Below are positions 22,633-33,946 of a DNA stretch of 64,000 nucleotides, in pieces (within the stretch, counting starts at the first letter, position 1; every line of letters starts with the position of its first letter). The translations under genes were made by a program, and so were the position numbers. Source of the DNA: Citrus sinensis (taxonomy: Eukaryota; Streptophyta; Magnoliopsida; Sapindales; Rutaceae); the NCBI RefSeq assembly GCF_022201045.2, contig NC_068563.1, forward strand, positions 3,596,001-3,660,000. The letters are read 5' to 3'. The notes beneath the pieces were generated by a model that searched no databases, was not told where the DNA came from, and saw only the letters and a program-made list of their open reading frames with translations.

Positions 22633-24846
22633 CCATTTTTAGGTGTCGAGCGCCCTCATTTTTTCTGATGCAGACACACGCTCTAAAACTGTGAGGTTTA
22701 ATAGGCTTATTTTTAATGAACTATAAAGTCGTACGGTTTAAGCATTAAAGACTAACTCTCTTAAGTTGTACAGCTAAAGCATGTCTACATGAAAAATAAA
22801 TAAATAAATAACGGTGCCCACACGAGAGAAGGACTCATATGTTAATTATATATAAAATATCATATATAATATTGAATACTCTGTATAAGGGTAATGGCGG
22901 TTAGTACAACTTATAAGATGACATATTTGGAACTATATGAAACATAAGGTTTCTCTCAAAATTAGATTTTTTTAAAAGTTACTCATTTCTTATTTTTGAA
23001 AGTATGTTTTATAGCATAAAGTGATTATCACAAATGATTTTTTTTTTTTAAAAAATAACCAATACTTAAAGTAACTTTTGGCTTCTGAAAATTACTTTTA
23101 ATTATCCTAACCACAATTACAAAATTGATTCTCATCAAATCATGTCTTATGATGCAACTATCAATAGATTGGTAATGTGACTTTAATTACCAAACAAAAA
23201 AATTCAAGAGGACTTAACTACCTAAATTAGTTTATTTATAATGTAGCTCGATGTATCTGAACTCATTTTGAACCAAGTCTAAACTTATTCACGGTCATAT
23301 TTGTTTGATTTGTGTGAAATTTACTCTCATTTAAGGAAAAAAGATAGACCCATAAGGGCTCTTGAGCGATAAACACAAATTGAGAATGGGGGTAAGAAGT
23401 TATTCTAATAAAATGCGGGAGACTTCTTGATGAGGATAATTTTAGTAAAAATGGTCATTTTAGTAAAACATTTGTGATCAAGTTCATCTTCTCTGTCAAT
23501 AAGGCTCTTTGTTGAAGCTTATGGAAGGCAAATTCAGTATAAGAATAAATTTGCAATGCAAGCAATCCTATATATCACGTACATAATTTAGTTTTATCCG
23601 TAGGTAAAGCTATGTCACTTTCGGATATGAATTCAAGTTTTTAATAGAAAAAACACTTCTAAGATTAATTAAAAAAAAAAAAAAAGCAAGCATGTTAAAG
23701 ATGAATAAGTGAATAACCATGGGGTGGGTTATTTGTATTTTAAAAATTATTTTCAACAATCTATTACTCTGTATACTCATATATTAATTTATAAAAAAAA
23801 GTTTTGATTTGTACACTCTTTAAAAATGCAAAAATAAAATTATTACCTAAACCATTTAAATTAATTAATTTTATTTCCTTAGAATACTAAAAAAACTATC
23901 AATATACCTATTTTAAGAGATTTAACAAATATTTACAATAAATGTAGTCAAATACAAAGTGGAGACAAAATGTTAACACATTTTAGTTATTAATTTTTTT
24001 TATTTACTTTCAATATTGGACTTTGCACCCAAAACATATAGTAATGCGAACATAGTATAAAAAATATATATTTTTTCTATAAATATTTCCCCCAAAAAAA
24101 AGAAGCACAAGAAGAAGATGAAGAAGAACAGTCAAAAGCTTCTTTTTTTTTAAAAAAAAGAAGCTATTTGATAGTTCTTATATTTATTTTATTTAAAAAA
24201 ATTACACATATTTTGTAGTTAATTTTTTTTAAAATATTACTTCCTCATTGTTTATCTAAGTATTGATATTATTTTTTTTGAAAAGATCTAAGTATTGATT
24301 ATGATGTCCAGAAATAAAAATTTTAGAGTTTAAAACATGAGAATTATAAATTAGATCGTAAATACCACACATAAGTTAGGCGGTAAACTATTTAAGAAAT
24401 TTTTTTTAATTATTTGGAGATAAATTTGACCACCCACAAATTCAAATTGCACCATAATGGAGTTGTTTTGATTGGTTGTATGTTTCAAGATTTAGACCGT
24501 AATATAATATTTAAACAAAACTTGAATTTAATTTCAAGAATTGAAAAAAAAAAACAGTAGGATAATAGATAGGCATGGGAGAATCAATATCATCAAATAT
24601 CATGCAAAGCCCGTGTGTGCCCATTTCAACGCGGCAAAACGACAAAATCCAGGTGATAATAACCCGGCCCGCATCCATATCCATTCGATAAATTCAAAAC
24701 TGCTCCGATTCCAATTTTCTTCTTTGACGCAACGGAGTCTCTCCTCCCGACGACAGGAAGAGTCTACATATAAAACGATTTTATTAAATGAAAATGAAAA
24801 GCTAAAAAGGAGTCGTATTTTGACAAGAGAATCTGGAGAAAGAGAA
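22633..24846. other. AT-rich intergenic and presumed promoter of the RNF170-type gene
   Basis: I see no gene here. The sequence is very AT-rich, with many poly-A/poly-T runs, for example about 23038-23056 and 24142-24163, the latter a small inverted T/A palindrome. The last 200 bases rise in GC and include the presumed 5' leader of the next gene. Confidence 0.6.
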
Positions 24847-27800
24847 ATGGAAGAGAACGCGAGCAATCCGGTGGTGGAAGTTTCCGGAGAGGGAAAAGGT
24901 GAGAGTATTGAAGGAAAAGATGGACCGCCTGTAGACGATTGCTGCCCGATCTGCTTCGGCGATTTTACCATTCCTTGTAAAGCCAATTGCGGTCACTGGT
25001 ACTGCGGTTAGTTTTTCTTTTCTATTTTTTTTCCTTCTTTTAATTTTTAATCAGTTGAAAACTTATATGAATCTTATTACTATTATTTTTACTTGTATTT
25101 TACCTTTGTTTGGATAGAGGCGTACTTTTACGTTTGGGAGAGAAAGTTTGAATTGAAAATTAGATTATTGCTCTGGTACCTGTACTTAGGGTTTTTGTTT
25201 TGTTCGGTTGCTGAGAAAATGTTGGACAGTAGTTGAAATTACCTCTTATTATTTTGTAATGTTTTTTCTTTTCAATTTTCTTAATTTTTTTGAAATTATT
25301 TATTTATTCTAAATTTAGGGGGTTTAGTCGTGATTTTGTTCAAATGCTGGTCGGGCACGCACAATTTAGTAACTACTGTTTTTGTCTCGTCTATGAATGA
25401 AAATGGTGAGGTGGAGCTGTTTTCGGTGTTTAACGATTTGTTTGTTATAGTATGATAATTAGGAAGCTTTTGTCAGTGTTTGCACATAGTTTGAAGGCAA
25501 GAATATATCCTACTTGTGAAATGCTAGCCCATGGTTTTTTTTATTTTTTATTATTATTAGCATGTATCAAAGTGCAAATTGGAAAGACACGAGGAATAGA
25601 GGACTCTGCCTATGTCTTAGTATTCTGTTCTATTTGATCTTTATTTCCGCTTAAGTTTGTGCTAAAAGGGAATTAACTTTCTGCCTTCTTTTCCTTTTAA
25701 CAGTTTTTGGTAGTTGGATTTTGTGGCTATGTTATTGAAGATTGTAGCTTACCAAAAGAAAAAAAAAAATTGTGTAGTTTACAATTAGTTTGAAATGCTT
25801 CTTCTAATCTCTGAGATTCTAATCTCCAGAAGGGGTGTGAGATACATTGCGTGGAGTTGGTGTTAGTCTATGTGTAGTTTGAGGATAATTTAGTGATTTG
25901 CTATCACAATATGCATTTGTTGTCAAATAGCCTGGTGATTTTGTCAACTTTTTGATGGTGTCAAGTTGGAGGAGTGTCTTAGAGAAACCTATATTTGCGG
26001 AAGTAGTAGTGTCTTTAACTTGTGATTGATCCATAAGCTCAAGATAAATATAGAACATCTTTTTGTTGAGAGTATTTCTAAGTGAAAGGACTGAATCCTC
26101 GGTGGACTTTATTTCTTGATTTATTTTGGGAAAATGCAACTGGTAGTCCTCTGATTTAACCATTTAATGAAATATTGGGCATGAGTTGTCTTACGATTGG
26201 TGTTTGTTCTGCAGCCAATTGCATTTTGCAGTTCTGGAATTATTCTTCTGCATCTAAGCCTTGCAAGTGTCCCATGTGCTCTCGCTACATTAACAGGTTG
26301 ACTCCAGAGTCATCACTATCCCTCCAGCAGGAACAGGAGGTTGCTGAAGTTCTGAAAAAGGTTGTGAGGTACAACCTCCTTTTTGTTGGGGGGGCACGTG
26401 GCCTTGTACAGGTATAGTTTTAGTTGATGATTATCTTTTTAAACATTGATAATTTTTATATGTGACGGCTTTAGCTTCATAATATTTTTTAGAGTTTGGT
26501 GCTTCATGTTTGTTACTTGGAATATGGTTAGTGCAATTCAGTTCCTTAATCTACCTGAGAAATATAATAAAAGATGTTCTTATTCTGGTGTGTTTGCTAA
26601 TATGAATTTTCAGTCACATATAGAATCCTATTTCTATCAGTGTTGTAATTCTGTTCTTTGGTTCTTAAACCCTTTTCAAGTACTTATGGTTTTTTTTTAT
26701 AAGTTTTTTATTTTTTGTTCTCATTTTCCATTGTTATTTCAGACAAGGTGTTTTTGCAATTTGTATGCATGAATTTTCATGCTTTCTTTGTGACTCATCA
26801 GTTGCCTCAATTGCACTTCAAGCATATTAGAGAATTTATTTTCTTTGTCAAGATGGTTTGAATATTGTCTTCATTCTGCTCTTAACAGAAAGTGTATGAG
26901 CTGCCATTCTTCATGAAGAGGATTTTTGTAGCAATGATGGATCCCGATACAGAAGATTCCTATCTGCAAGAAATGAGAATTTTTGCAGTTAAGTTCGGCC
27001 AAATCTCTGGTTGACTATATTATGTTCTTGCCATTTATTTTTATTTTGATTGAATTATTCCTGTATGGATTGGTGGACTTAGTGGTTTTTTATTTTCGCT
27101 AATTTTTTCTGATGTCTGGACTTATTCTGACTCTTTTTGCTTGAAAATCTGCATGCTTTAGATAGTATACATATAATATGTTTGGTTGCCTATTTAGGAG
27201 TATTTATGTGTTGTATTGTCAATTCTACCCTAGATTTGAATTCTTCCAATAAAAGCTTTTTGGATATGAAGCTGATATGAAATTAGTATGGAGTAGGAGA
27301 GCTTCTACTTATGTTAGTGTCACTGAAGGGAAAGAATTAATGTCCTGAGGTATAATAAATGTAGTTAACTTGGATGTCTTGTTTTAATCTACTTATGTTG
27401 GCATCTAACTGGTAGTTGAATTTAAATGCGACAAAGTGTAGAGATTTTTGCTTGCTTTCCTTCGTTGATGATTAGTTGAAGGCCATTTCTACTTATCACG
27501 TTGAGTTCTTTGCACAAAATCGTCAATAAGTGAATGACAGTTGTGAGTTACTCTTTATGTAATCTGTTTGTTTGCATTGCTCATCTCATTTTTGAAATTT
27601 ACCTTCGAGAGTCTTATTAAAGTAAACACTAATCCTCTTTCTTTTCCATAGATGGCCTTGAGTGTCCTCTATGCAGCCACTCCTTTTGATTTCATTCCAA
27701 CTGGTGAGGTTTTCTTTTTTGAAAACAGGCTTCTGGACTTGTACGTTATTTATTGGAACAGTTATTTTCTGTCGTTTCAAGCATACATAATGATGAACCC

Positions 27801-28126
27801 GTTATACTGTCATTGACATCTGTCCTGTAGACGATTAGGATTAAATGATGCTTCTGGTTCATTTCACTAAATACTGGAAGTTTCTAACATTTTCGAAAAA
27901 TATGTTAGCAAGTTTTAAACTTGAAGGTTTCGAGTTCTAGTATTCAATGTTTGTGGCTTGCCTCCTGATATAAATTGATGGCTGCACATATACAGGGAGT
28001 TTGGGAATTGTACGAGTGTTTGACTATGCTGCTATCACACTGGTACTTATCCTTCGTTTAATTGGAATATACCGCCGCCGCCGACTAACTCAGCGTGTGA
28101 GGCAGTTAGCAGCTGCTGATGAATGA
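24847..28126 (+). CDS. RING E3 ubiquitin ligase, RNF170-type with DUF1232
   Basis: Five exons: 24847-25006, 26215-26411, 26889-26987, 27652-27703 and 27996-28126, all GT/AG, giving 212 aa. The C3HC4 RING is complete: C33, C36, C48, H50, C53, C56, C72, C75. The C-terminal half (about 125-195) is a DUF1232-type region with the conserved motif TPFDFIPTG (161-169) and hydrophobic segments at about 153-170 and 173-195, followed by RRRR, so the protein is probably membrane-anchored. In animals RNF170 acts in ER-associated degradation; a similar ER role in plants is inference. The chosen ATG gives MEENASN; the frame stays open further upstream, but that part looks like leader sequence. Intron 1 is 1.2 kb and interrupts the RING. 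Confidence 0.9.
25819..26163 (-). other. Antisense 114-codon open frame in intron 1 of the RNF170-type gene
   Basis: An uninterrupted ATG-to-stop frame runs antisense to intron 1. The product is hydrophilic, with no signal peptide or recognised domain, and ends in a Pro/Thr/Ser-rich tail (LTPTPRNVSHTPSGD). Composition is more protein-like than the other chance frames nearby. It could be a relic of an inserted sequence or coincidence; I do not recognise it. Confidence 0.25.
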
Positions 28127-28600
28127 AATACAAGAATCCATGATTTCCAGCCCCCTTTTCCCGAGTTTGACGGTGACTTTTTGGAGTACTGTGAATATGT
28201 GGATGGATTGTGTATATTAGGTTTCTACTTTTCTTAAACTTCACTTGAGCCAACTGCCAATCTTTCTTCTGGATGAGATATTGGATCTCAGGTGGCTTAA
28301 AATAGTTGGGGTACCCCTTTTGATGATATTATACTATAGTTTGATGATTGCTCTGTAAATAGCTGAACTACAAACTTTAAATTTGGGTGTATATTCTATA
28401 TTTTGTTGTATTTTGGCATTTTGCTTTTCTAGAAAGCCGGTATACGTTGGTTAGAAGGTTTTCATGACCTCTTGAATATAGAAGAAGAAATCTTTGATTA
28501 CATGCCTTTTAGACTCTTTTTACTTTATTGCTTTGCCTAGTGTTCGAAGCTTTTTTGTCTTTTTTTTTTTTAATATTGATGTATAAGACTATTACACTTT

Positions 28601-29100
28601 AGATTTTTAAACCCTTAGTATTTATAATTAGATTATACAATTGAGACATTTTTAAATTCTCTCTAATATTCTAATATTTAGGGAGTGTCACATTGATCTT
28701 CAAGGGGTGTTCTGTTGAGATTTTTAAACCCTTAGTACTTATAATTTGGTTTACACGACTAGAACATATTTAAATCATCTCTAATATTCTAATATTCCGG
28801 AGGTGTCACATTGATCTTCAAGAGGGTGTCTCATTAAGATTTTTAAACTCTCTCTAATTTTATAATTAGATTACAACCGGGTTTCTCCAATATTCTAACA
28901 TTCTAGGGGTGTCACATTGATTTTCAAGAGAGTGTCTCATTGAGATTTTTAAACACTTTGATATTAATATTCGAGGGATGTTACATTGAGAATTTTTATC
29001 ACATTGATCCTGATCTTCAAGAGTGTCTTATTGAGATTTTTTAACCATCTCTTATATTAATATTCAAGGGATGTCACATTGATCTTCAAAGGAGAAGATT
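28601..29100. repeat. Degenerate tandem repeat of about 90-118 bp units
   Basis: Units start with AGATTTTTAAAC at about 28601, 28719, 28837, 28943 and 29034 and contain GTGTCACATTGATCTTCAAG near their end. About five copies are recognisable, with further fragments to about 29200. It fills the gap between the RNF170-type and ARMC6-type genes. Non-coding. Confidence 0.8.
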
Positions 29101-29703
29101 GTCTCCATTTAAGTATGAAACTAATTTTAAACTCTCTCAATTATGAAATTAATCTTAAATTCTCTTTAATATTAATGCTCGACGGGTTTTACATTGATAT
29201 TCAAAGGAGAAAATTATCTCCACTTTATTATTAAAATTAATTTTCATAATATTTTTATAAAGTTTCAACACCTTACTCTCACACATTGTGAGAGTAAAAA
29301 TTCTTTTATTAGGCGAAAGACTCGTTAGTGTTCGAGGCTTTTTCTTTTATTTATATTTTGAATAATAATCTTTCATCTACCAGAATTAATATACACACAC
29401 ACAACCTACCCGTTATAAAATTTCATTTGAGGATTTTTGGAAAAAAGAAAAAATGCAAAATTCAAAGAAAATTATGGTGATGTTTGAATTTGTAGGGGAG
29501 ATGGTGTGAAGAAATTCCCGCTGGCAAAGCTGAGAGGTGTTATGAGAACAGTGCCAAAATCCTATTACAAACATTTTTCAAATTCAGAACAGATTGATTT
29601 CCAAAAACAGTCATCACTCATCACTCTCCCACAGCCACGAGCTCACCCTTTCGTTCCAAAAGACCATCCTTTCTTCGTGCGAACCGATCTGACGGTTCAC
29701 GAG

Positions 29704-32700
29704 ATGGGCCCACCGAATACAGTACGTACGATATCGCAGGAAGCCTTCGACGAAGTAGTGAAGGAGAACATGGAAGATCTCGGAATGGAACCCACAGAAG
29801 CCCTCCAAGACGCCATTCAGACCCTCAGTCTCCAAGGCGTCGATCTCTCCGGTAACTCTTTCTGTTTGTTTCCACTTCCCCGAGAAAACAGAAGCCAAAT
29901 TCCAATCAGCCAAACATCGCTCTACTGATTCTTTGCACTTGTATTCCTCATATTGCAGGGATTGTGAAGTGCGTGCCTGGAGAGAGTAGCCTGAAAGACA
30001 ACCCCTTGATACAGTCTTTGGAAAGACTGAAGCAGTTGGATTTGAATTCCAAGGATAAATTCAGTGATGAAGATTTAAATGAGATGATGGGATTGTTTGA
30101 TAAGTTAATCGAGTTATGTGGAGGCAATGAAGGATCGGTAAATGCGGCTGTAGCAACTAAGAATGGTGGCGTGGAATTGGTTTGTTCGATATGTTACAAG
30201 ATGCGATGTGGGTCCAAACGCGTTCTTGATTCATGTTTGAAGACAATGGCGTTGTTAGTTCATGGTAAATGGTTTAGCTATAGAGTTAATTTGGTATTTT
30301 ATACGTTTATGATTGCTAATTTATTCATATATGTGGATAACGTAACTTGAGCTGAATCTAGTTATTTTTTAGGGTGTTTTATTTAGATGTCTCTCTCTTT
30401 GTTATAAGCAGATGTCCAAAGTACAGAAACATTTAGGACAGGTGGTGGACCAAAACTTCTGGTTAACATCCTAATAGATGGCAATGAAGATCCAGAGATC
30501 TTGAATAGTGGTTTTGCTGTTGTTGCTGCATCTGCAACTGGTAATGAGGTGGTCAAAGAATCATACATGGAGTTGAAAATTGACGAGCTTATTTTGGAAA
30601 TACTCAGTAGACAGAGAAATGACAGCATTCAGAGTTTATACGATGCTATACGTGTTCTGTTAACACCTGATGATGATCAAGTTGTGGCCTCTCAAGTAAG
30701 TGCAGGATTATTAGCAATCAAACCTGCATTTCAGAACCTCACTTGTTGGGCTGAGCAAGCTTTTCTTTGTGAAATTTACAAATAATAATAATAATAATTG
30801 AGCTACTCATGAACTGGGTTACTTGAATTAATTGTGACTGTTATGCAAACTTCAGGTTTATGGGTATGCGCGACGATTTGCCAAAATTGGAATTGCTAGA
30901 GCTCTTGTCCATTCACTACATGCAGGGCTTAGCTCACCTAGTCTTATTTCAGCTAGCATTGCATTAAAGGCTGTTGCAGTCAATGTAAGTTTTTCAAAGC
31001 TGATAGGTTCTTAAGTTTCATCAAGTTTGTGTTTTGAGGTTTTATCATTTGATTTGCATGTTCATTTTGTGGTAGTGGTGAGAGAATATTCTTTATATGA
31101 ACTACTTTCCCAGTTTCTTAGAAATGTATGATTAGCAAATGATCTGGCAACATTCGTATTTCACGCACTGTTTGTGCTTCCTATTTGGTAAATATTCTTT
31201 TAAGAAATTTTTTAGTTAAGATTGCAAACACAAGCCTTCATTGTTATTCTTATCTAGGGAAGGTTTAGAAGACCTTCTGGGGATCAGGATACCCACTACT
31301 ATACCTAAGTGAAACATGTTTATGTATGTGTGCATAATTGTTGGGAACTTTTTCCCCCCTTGCTGCAGGATGAAATATGTAAATCTGTTGCTGAAAATGG
31401 TGGTATTGATGCACTTCTCCGATGCATTGATGACAGTGGCCTACAGGGAAACAAAACTGTTGCTAGAATTTGTTGTTCTTTGTTATCCAAGGTATAAAGC
31501 TCAAATCAACCCTTTGGTGTAGCAATTATTTTTTCTTGTCTTAAATCGAATTTCAATATCAATTTGTATTTTCAAAATATAAAAATCTAGCATTCAACTT
31601 CCTTGCTTTCATTAATGTCTTTCTTGTGTACTGCTTAAAATCAGACTAAACACCTTTCTCAAACTTTCCATATCTTTTCTTCCCTGAAAAAGAAGTGGTG
31701 GATTATTTTGTGATCAATTTCCTTTGTTTTTAAAAGTCATTGGCAATGAATTCATCCATCAATGAAATGCGCATATGTTGTTAATCTTTTGTATCACTTG
31801 GCAGTACAGAATTTGTTTTCATTTTAGTGAAGTTGTAGAATGTTGAGTTTTCTTTCCAGATACGTAATCAAATGATCCCTTCCACCAGATACTTTTGCAA
31901 TCCCAGCATTCTTAGTTAATTTTGTAGCAGTAGTTGTCTATTTTTTGGTAATCTCTTATCTGTAGTACTCCTTGTTGAAGCATTTAAGCACTTTATATGT
32001 TTTATCTGATTAGTTGGCAGGAAGTGACTCAAATAAGAGTGCTATTATTGAGAATGGAGGAATGGACAAGCTAATTGTAGTCTCAGCCAGATTTTCTGAT
32101 GATGCTTCTGTTTTGCAAGAGGTAAGCAGCGGACAGGACCTATATAAAAGAATGTGCCTGATGGCATATCCAGTGCATCCATGGTCAGTCTAGCATTCTG
32201 CTGAACTGAAAGTCTCAATATGAAAATTGGATTAAAATCCTCACTTAAATCTTGCCATACTATTAGCTATGGGAATTTCTTTTAAATTTTGCCTGTCATT
32301 GCAAGGATGCCCCAAATGAATGGCAGTTCTGTGTCCACAGATAAGGATGTGCCTAGGAATTCTTTGCTGTATTTCAGCGTAATGCTTGGAATAGTGATGC
32401 TTTTATATAGTGGGTATCACTGAAGGCTTGTGTACCATACTTCCCTGGCACTCAGTCCAATAACTGTCATCTTTAATATCATTAGGCAGATCGTATAGTG
32501 GTATACATGCATTTACATGTTATATAGTTCATTTTTAATTTATCATTTCCACTGTGGTTTTAGGTTATGTCCATCATTACTGTACTATCATTAAGATCTC
32601 CAGAGAATGCAGCCCGTGCCATGGAAGCTGGATCCGGAGACCTTGCCATCCAAGCCATGCTAAAATTTCCCAATGCTCAACAACTACAGAGAAGCTCCTG

Positions 32701-32996
32701 TTTCATGATCCGCAATCTTGTAGCAAGGAACCCAGAAAACAGGTGAGCGCATTAGGAATAAACTTGGTTTGAAAGGTTTGCCAGGTCAGCTTCAACTTCT
32801 ATAAGCTTGCATTTCACCATTTGCATGCGGATTGAGACCACAGTTTTTCTAATATGATTTTTAATTGAACAGAAAGCTTCTGCTCAGTAATGGTGTCGAG
32901 AAACTTATCAGACAGGCAAAGGAGAACCACGAAATCTGCAAGGATGCAGCCACTGATGCATTGAGAGATTTGGGGCTTGATGACTACAACAAATAG
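29704..32996 (+). CDS. Armadillo-repeat protein, ARMC6 type
   Basis: Eight exons: 29704-29851, 29959-30264, 30412-30695, 30856-30984, 31369-31491, 32014-32121, 32564-32742 and 32873-32996, all GT/AG, summing to 466 aa, close to animal ARMC6. The N-terminus (TISQEAFDEVVKENMEDLGM) and the segment through GVDLSGIVKCVPGE are hallmarks of the family; the rest is a string of helical ARM repeats, for example VAENGGIDALLRCIDD and IENGGMDKLIVVSARFSDD, ending in LRDLGLDDYNK. The function of ARMC6 is poorly known; ARM folds act as protein-binding scaffolds. Start: an in-frame ATG at 29542 would add 54 residues, but family members usually begin just before the PP(N)xxRTISQEAF motif, so 29704 is preferred. 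An out-of-frame ATG at 29501 gives a two-codon upstream frame. Confidence 0.88.
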
Positions 32997-33044
32997 CTTG
33001 TTGTAAGACACTGCCGTTTTAGTAAAGATTCTCCTTCCCCAAAA

Positions 33045-33066
33045 CCCCCCCCCCCCCCCCCCCCCC
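33045..33066. repeat. Poly-C run (22 C)
   Basis: An uninterrupted run of 22 C lies about 50 bp past the stop codon of the ARMC6-type gene. A second run of 13 C followed by CT repeats is at 35002-35014, inside a CYP40 intron. Such runs are prone to sequencing error, so exact length is uncertain. Confidence 0.85.
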
Positions 33067-33069
33067 AAC

Positions 33070-33946
33070 CAAAAAAAAACACTGGTACAATTTCTTTTTA
33101 TCTATTTATTTTTTTTCTTTTAAAAAATTTTGATGGTGATAGGAAATCTTGCCCAGTGATTCTATCCACATTGTTCTTAACTAGTGATCCAGTTTCACAG
33201 TAATTATGAATTCAAAGCAGGGTTGCCGCATCTTAATCCTAAATTGCGCCTAAATTGAGAAAAATTTCAACCCAGATTAATAAAAACAAACCGGTGGCAA
33301 TCTGAAGTGCAGTTCATGAGATTGCTTCATCATAAAAGGTAGTCTAAATGTCATGGAACAGAGAAAATTGTACAAATTATACTTCAAATGGAACAAAACA
33401 GGATCTGATTAAAATGTCATGGGCAGAGAAAATTCATCAGTTTCAGCAGTACTATGCTACTGGAGTTACATTCCTTAAGAAACTTGTATGAAAATTCTAT
33501 TAAGAATTGGTTCAAGCCTCAAAATTTGTACAGTTGAATATGCTGTAAAGATGCCTCTGCTGTAAAACAAACCTGCAAATTAAATCCTGCGAAGTAAGCA
33601 ATGATGTTATACTTAAATCTCAGCAATCATAGTTTGCCACATTTGTACGCACACCGAACATAGTACCACACATAAGATCTTTACAAAGTCGTGAGTAAAA
33701 GTAGAGGTTGAATGTTAATTAATACCTAAGACATCCCCTCCAGATTATCAGAGCTTCTAACAATTTGGGGGAAAAAAAAAGCCTGAACCAGTTGTTATCT
33801 AACCATCATATGGTATCAGCAGCCTGCATTCCAAAACCAGATTACATAGTCATTCCAGACATCAAGAGAATAATAATAACTTTCAAAAGATTATTTACCT
33901 AATAACTTTCAAAAGATTATTTAGCCACCAGTTGACTACAGAAGTG
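33070..33946. other. 3' flanks of two convergent genes
   Basis: About 0.9 kb separates the stop codons of the ARMC6-type and CYP40 genes and must hold both 3' UTRs. A 22-bp direct repeat (AATAACTTTCAAAAGATTAT) occurs at about 33876 and 33900, close to the CYP40 stop. No other gene is seen. Confidence 0.6.

Noticed and set aside
24541-24846. In-frame extension upstream of the RNF170-type start
   Set aside because: It is open by chance and runs into AT-rich promoter sequence; the MEENASN start gives the usual family length.
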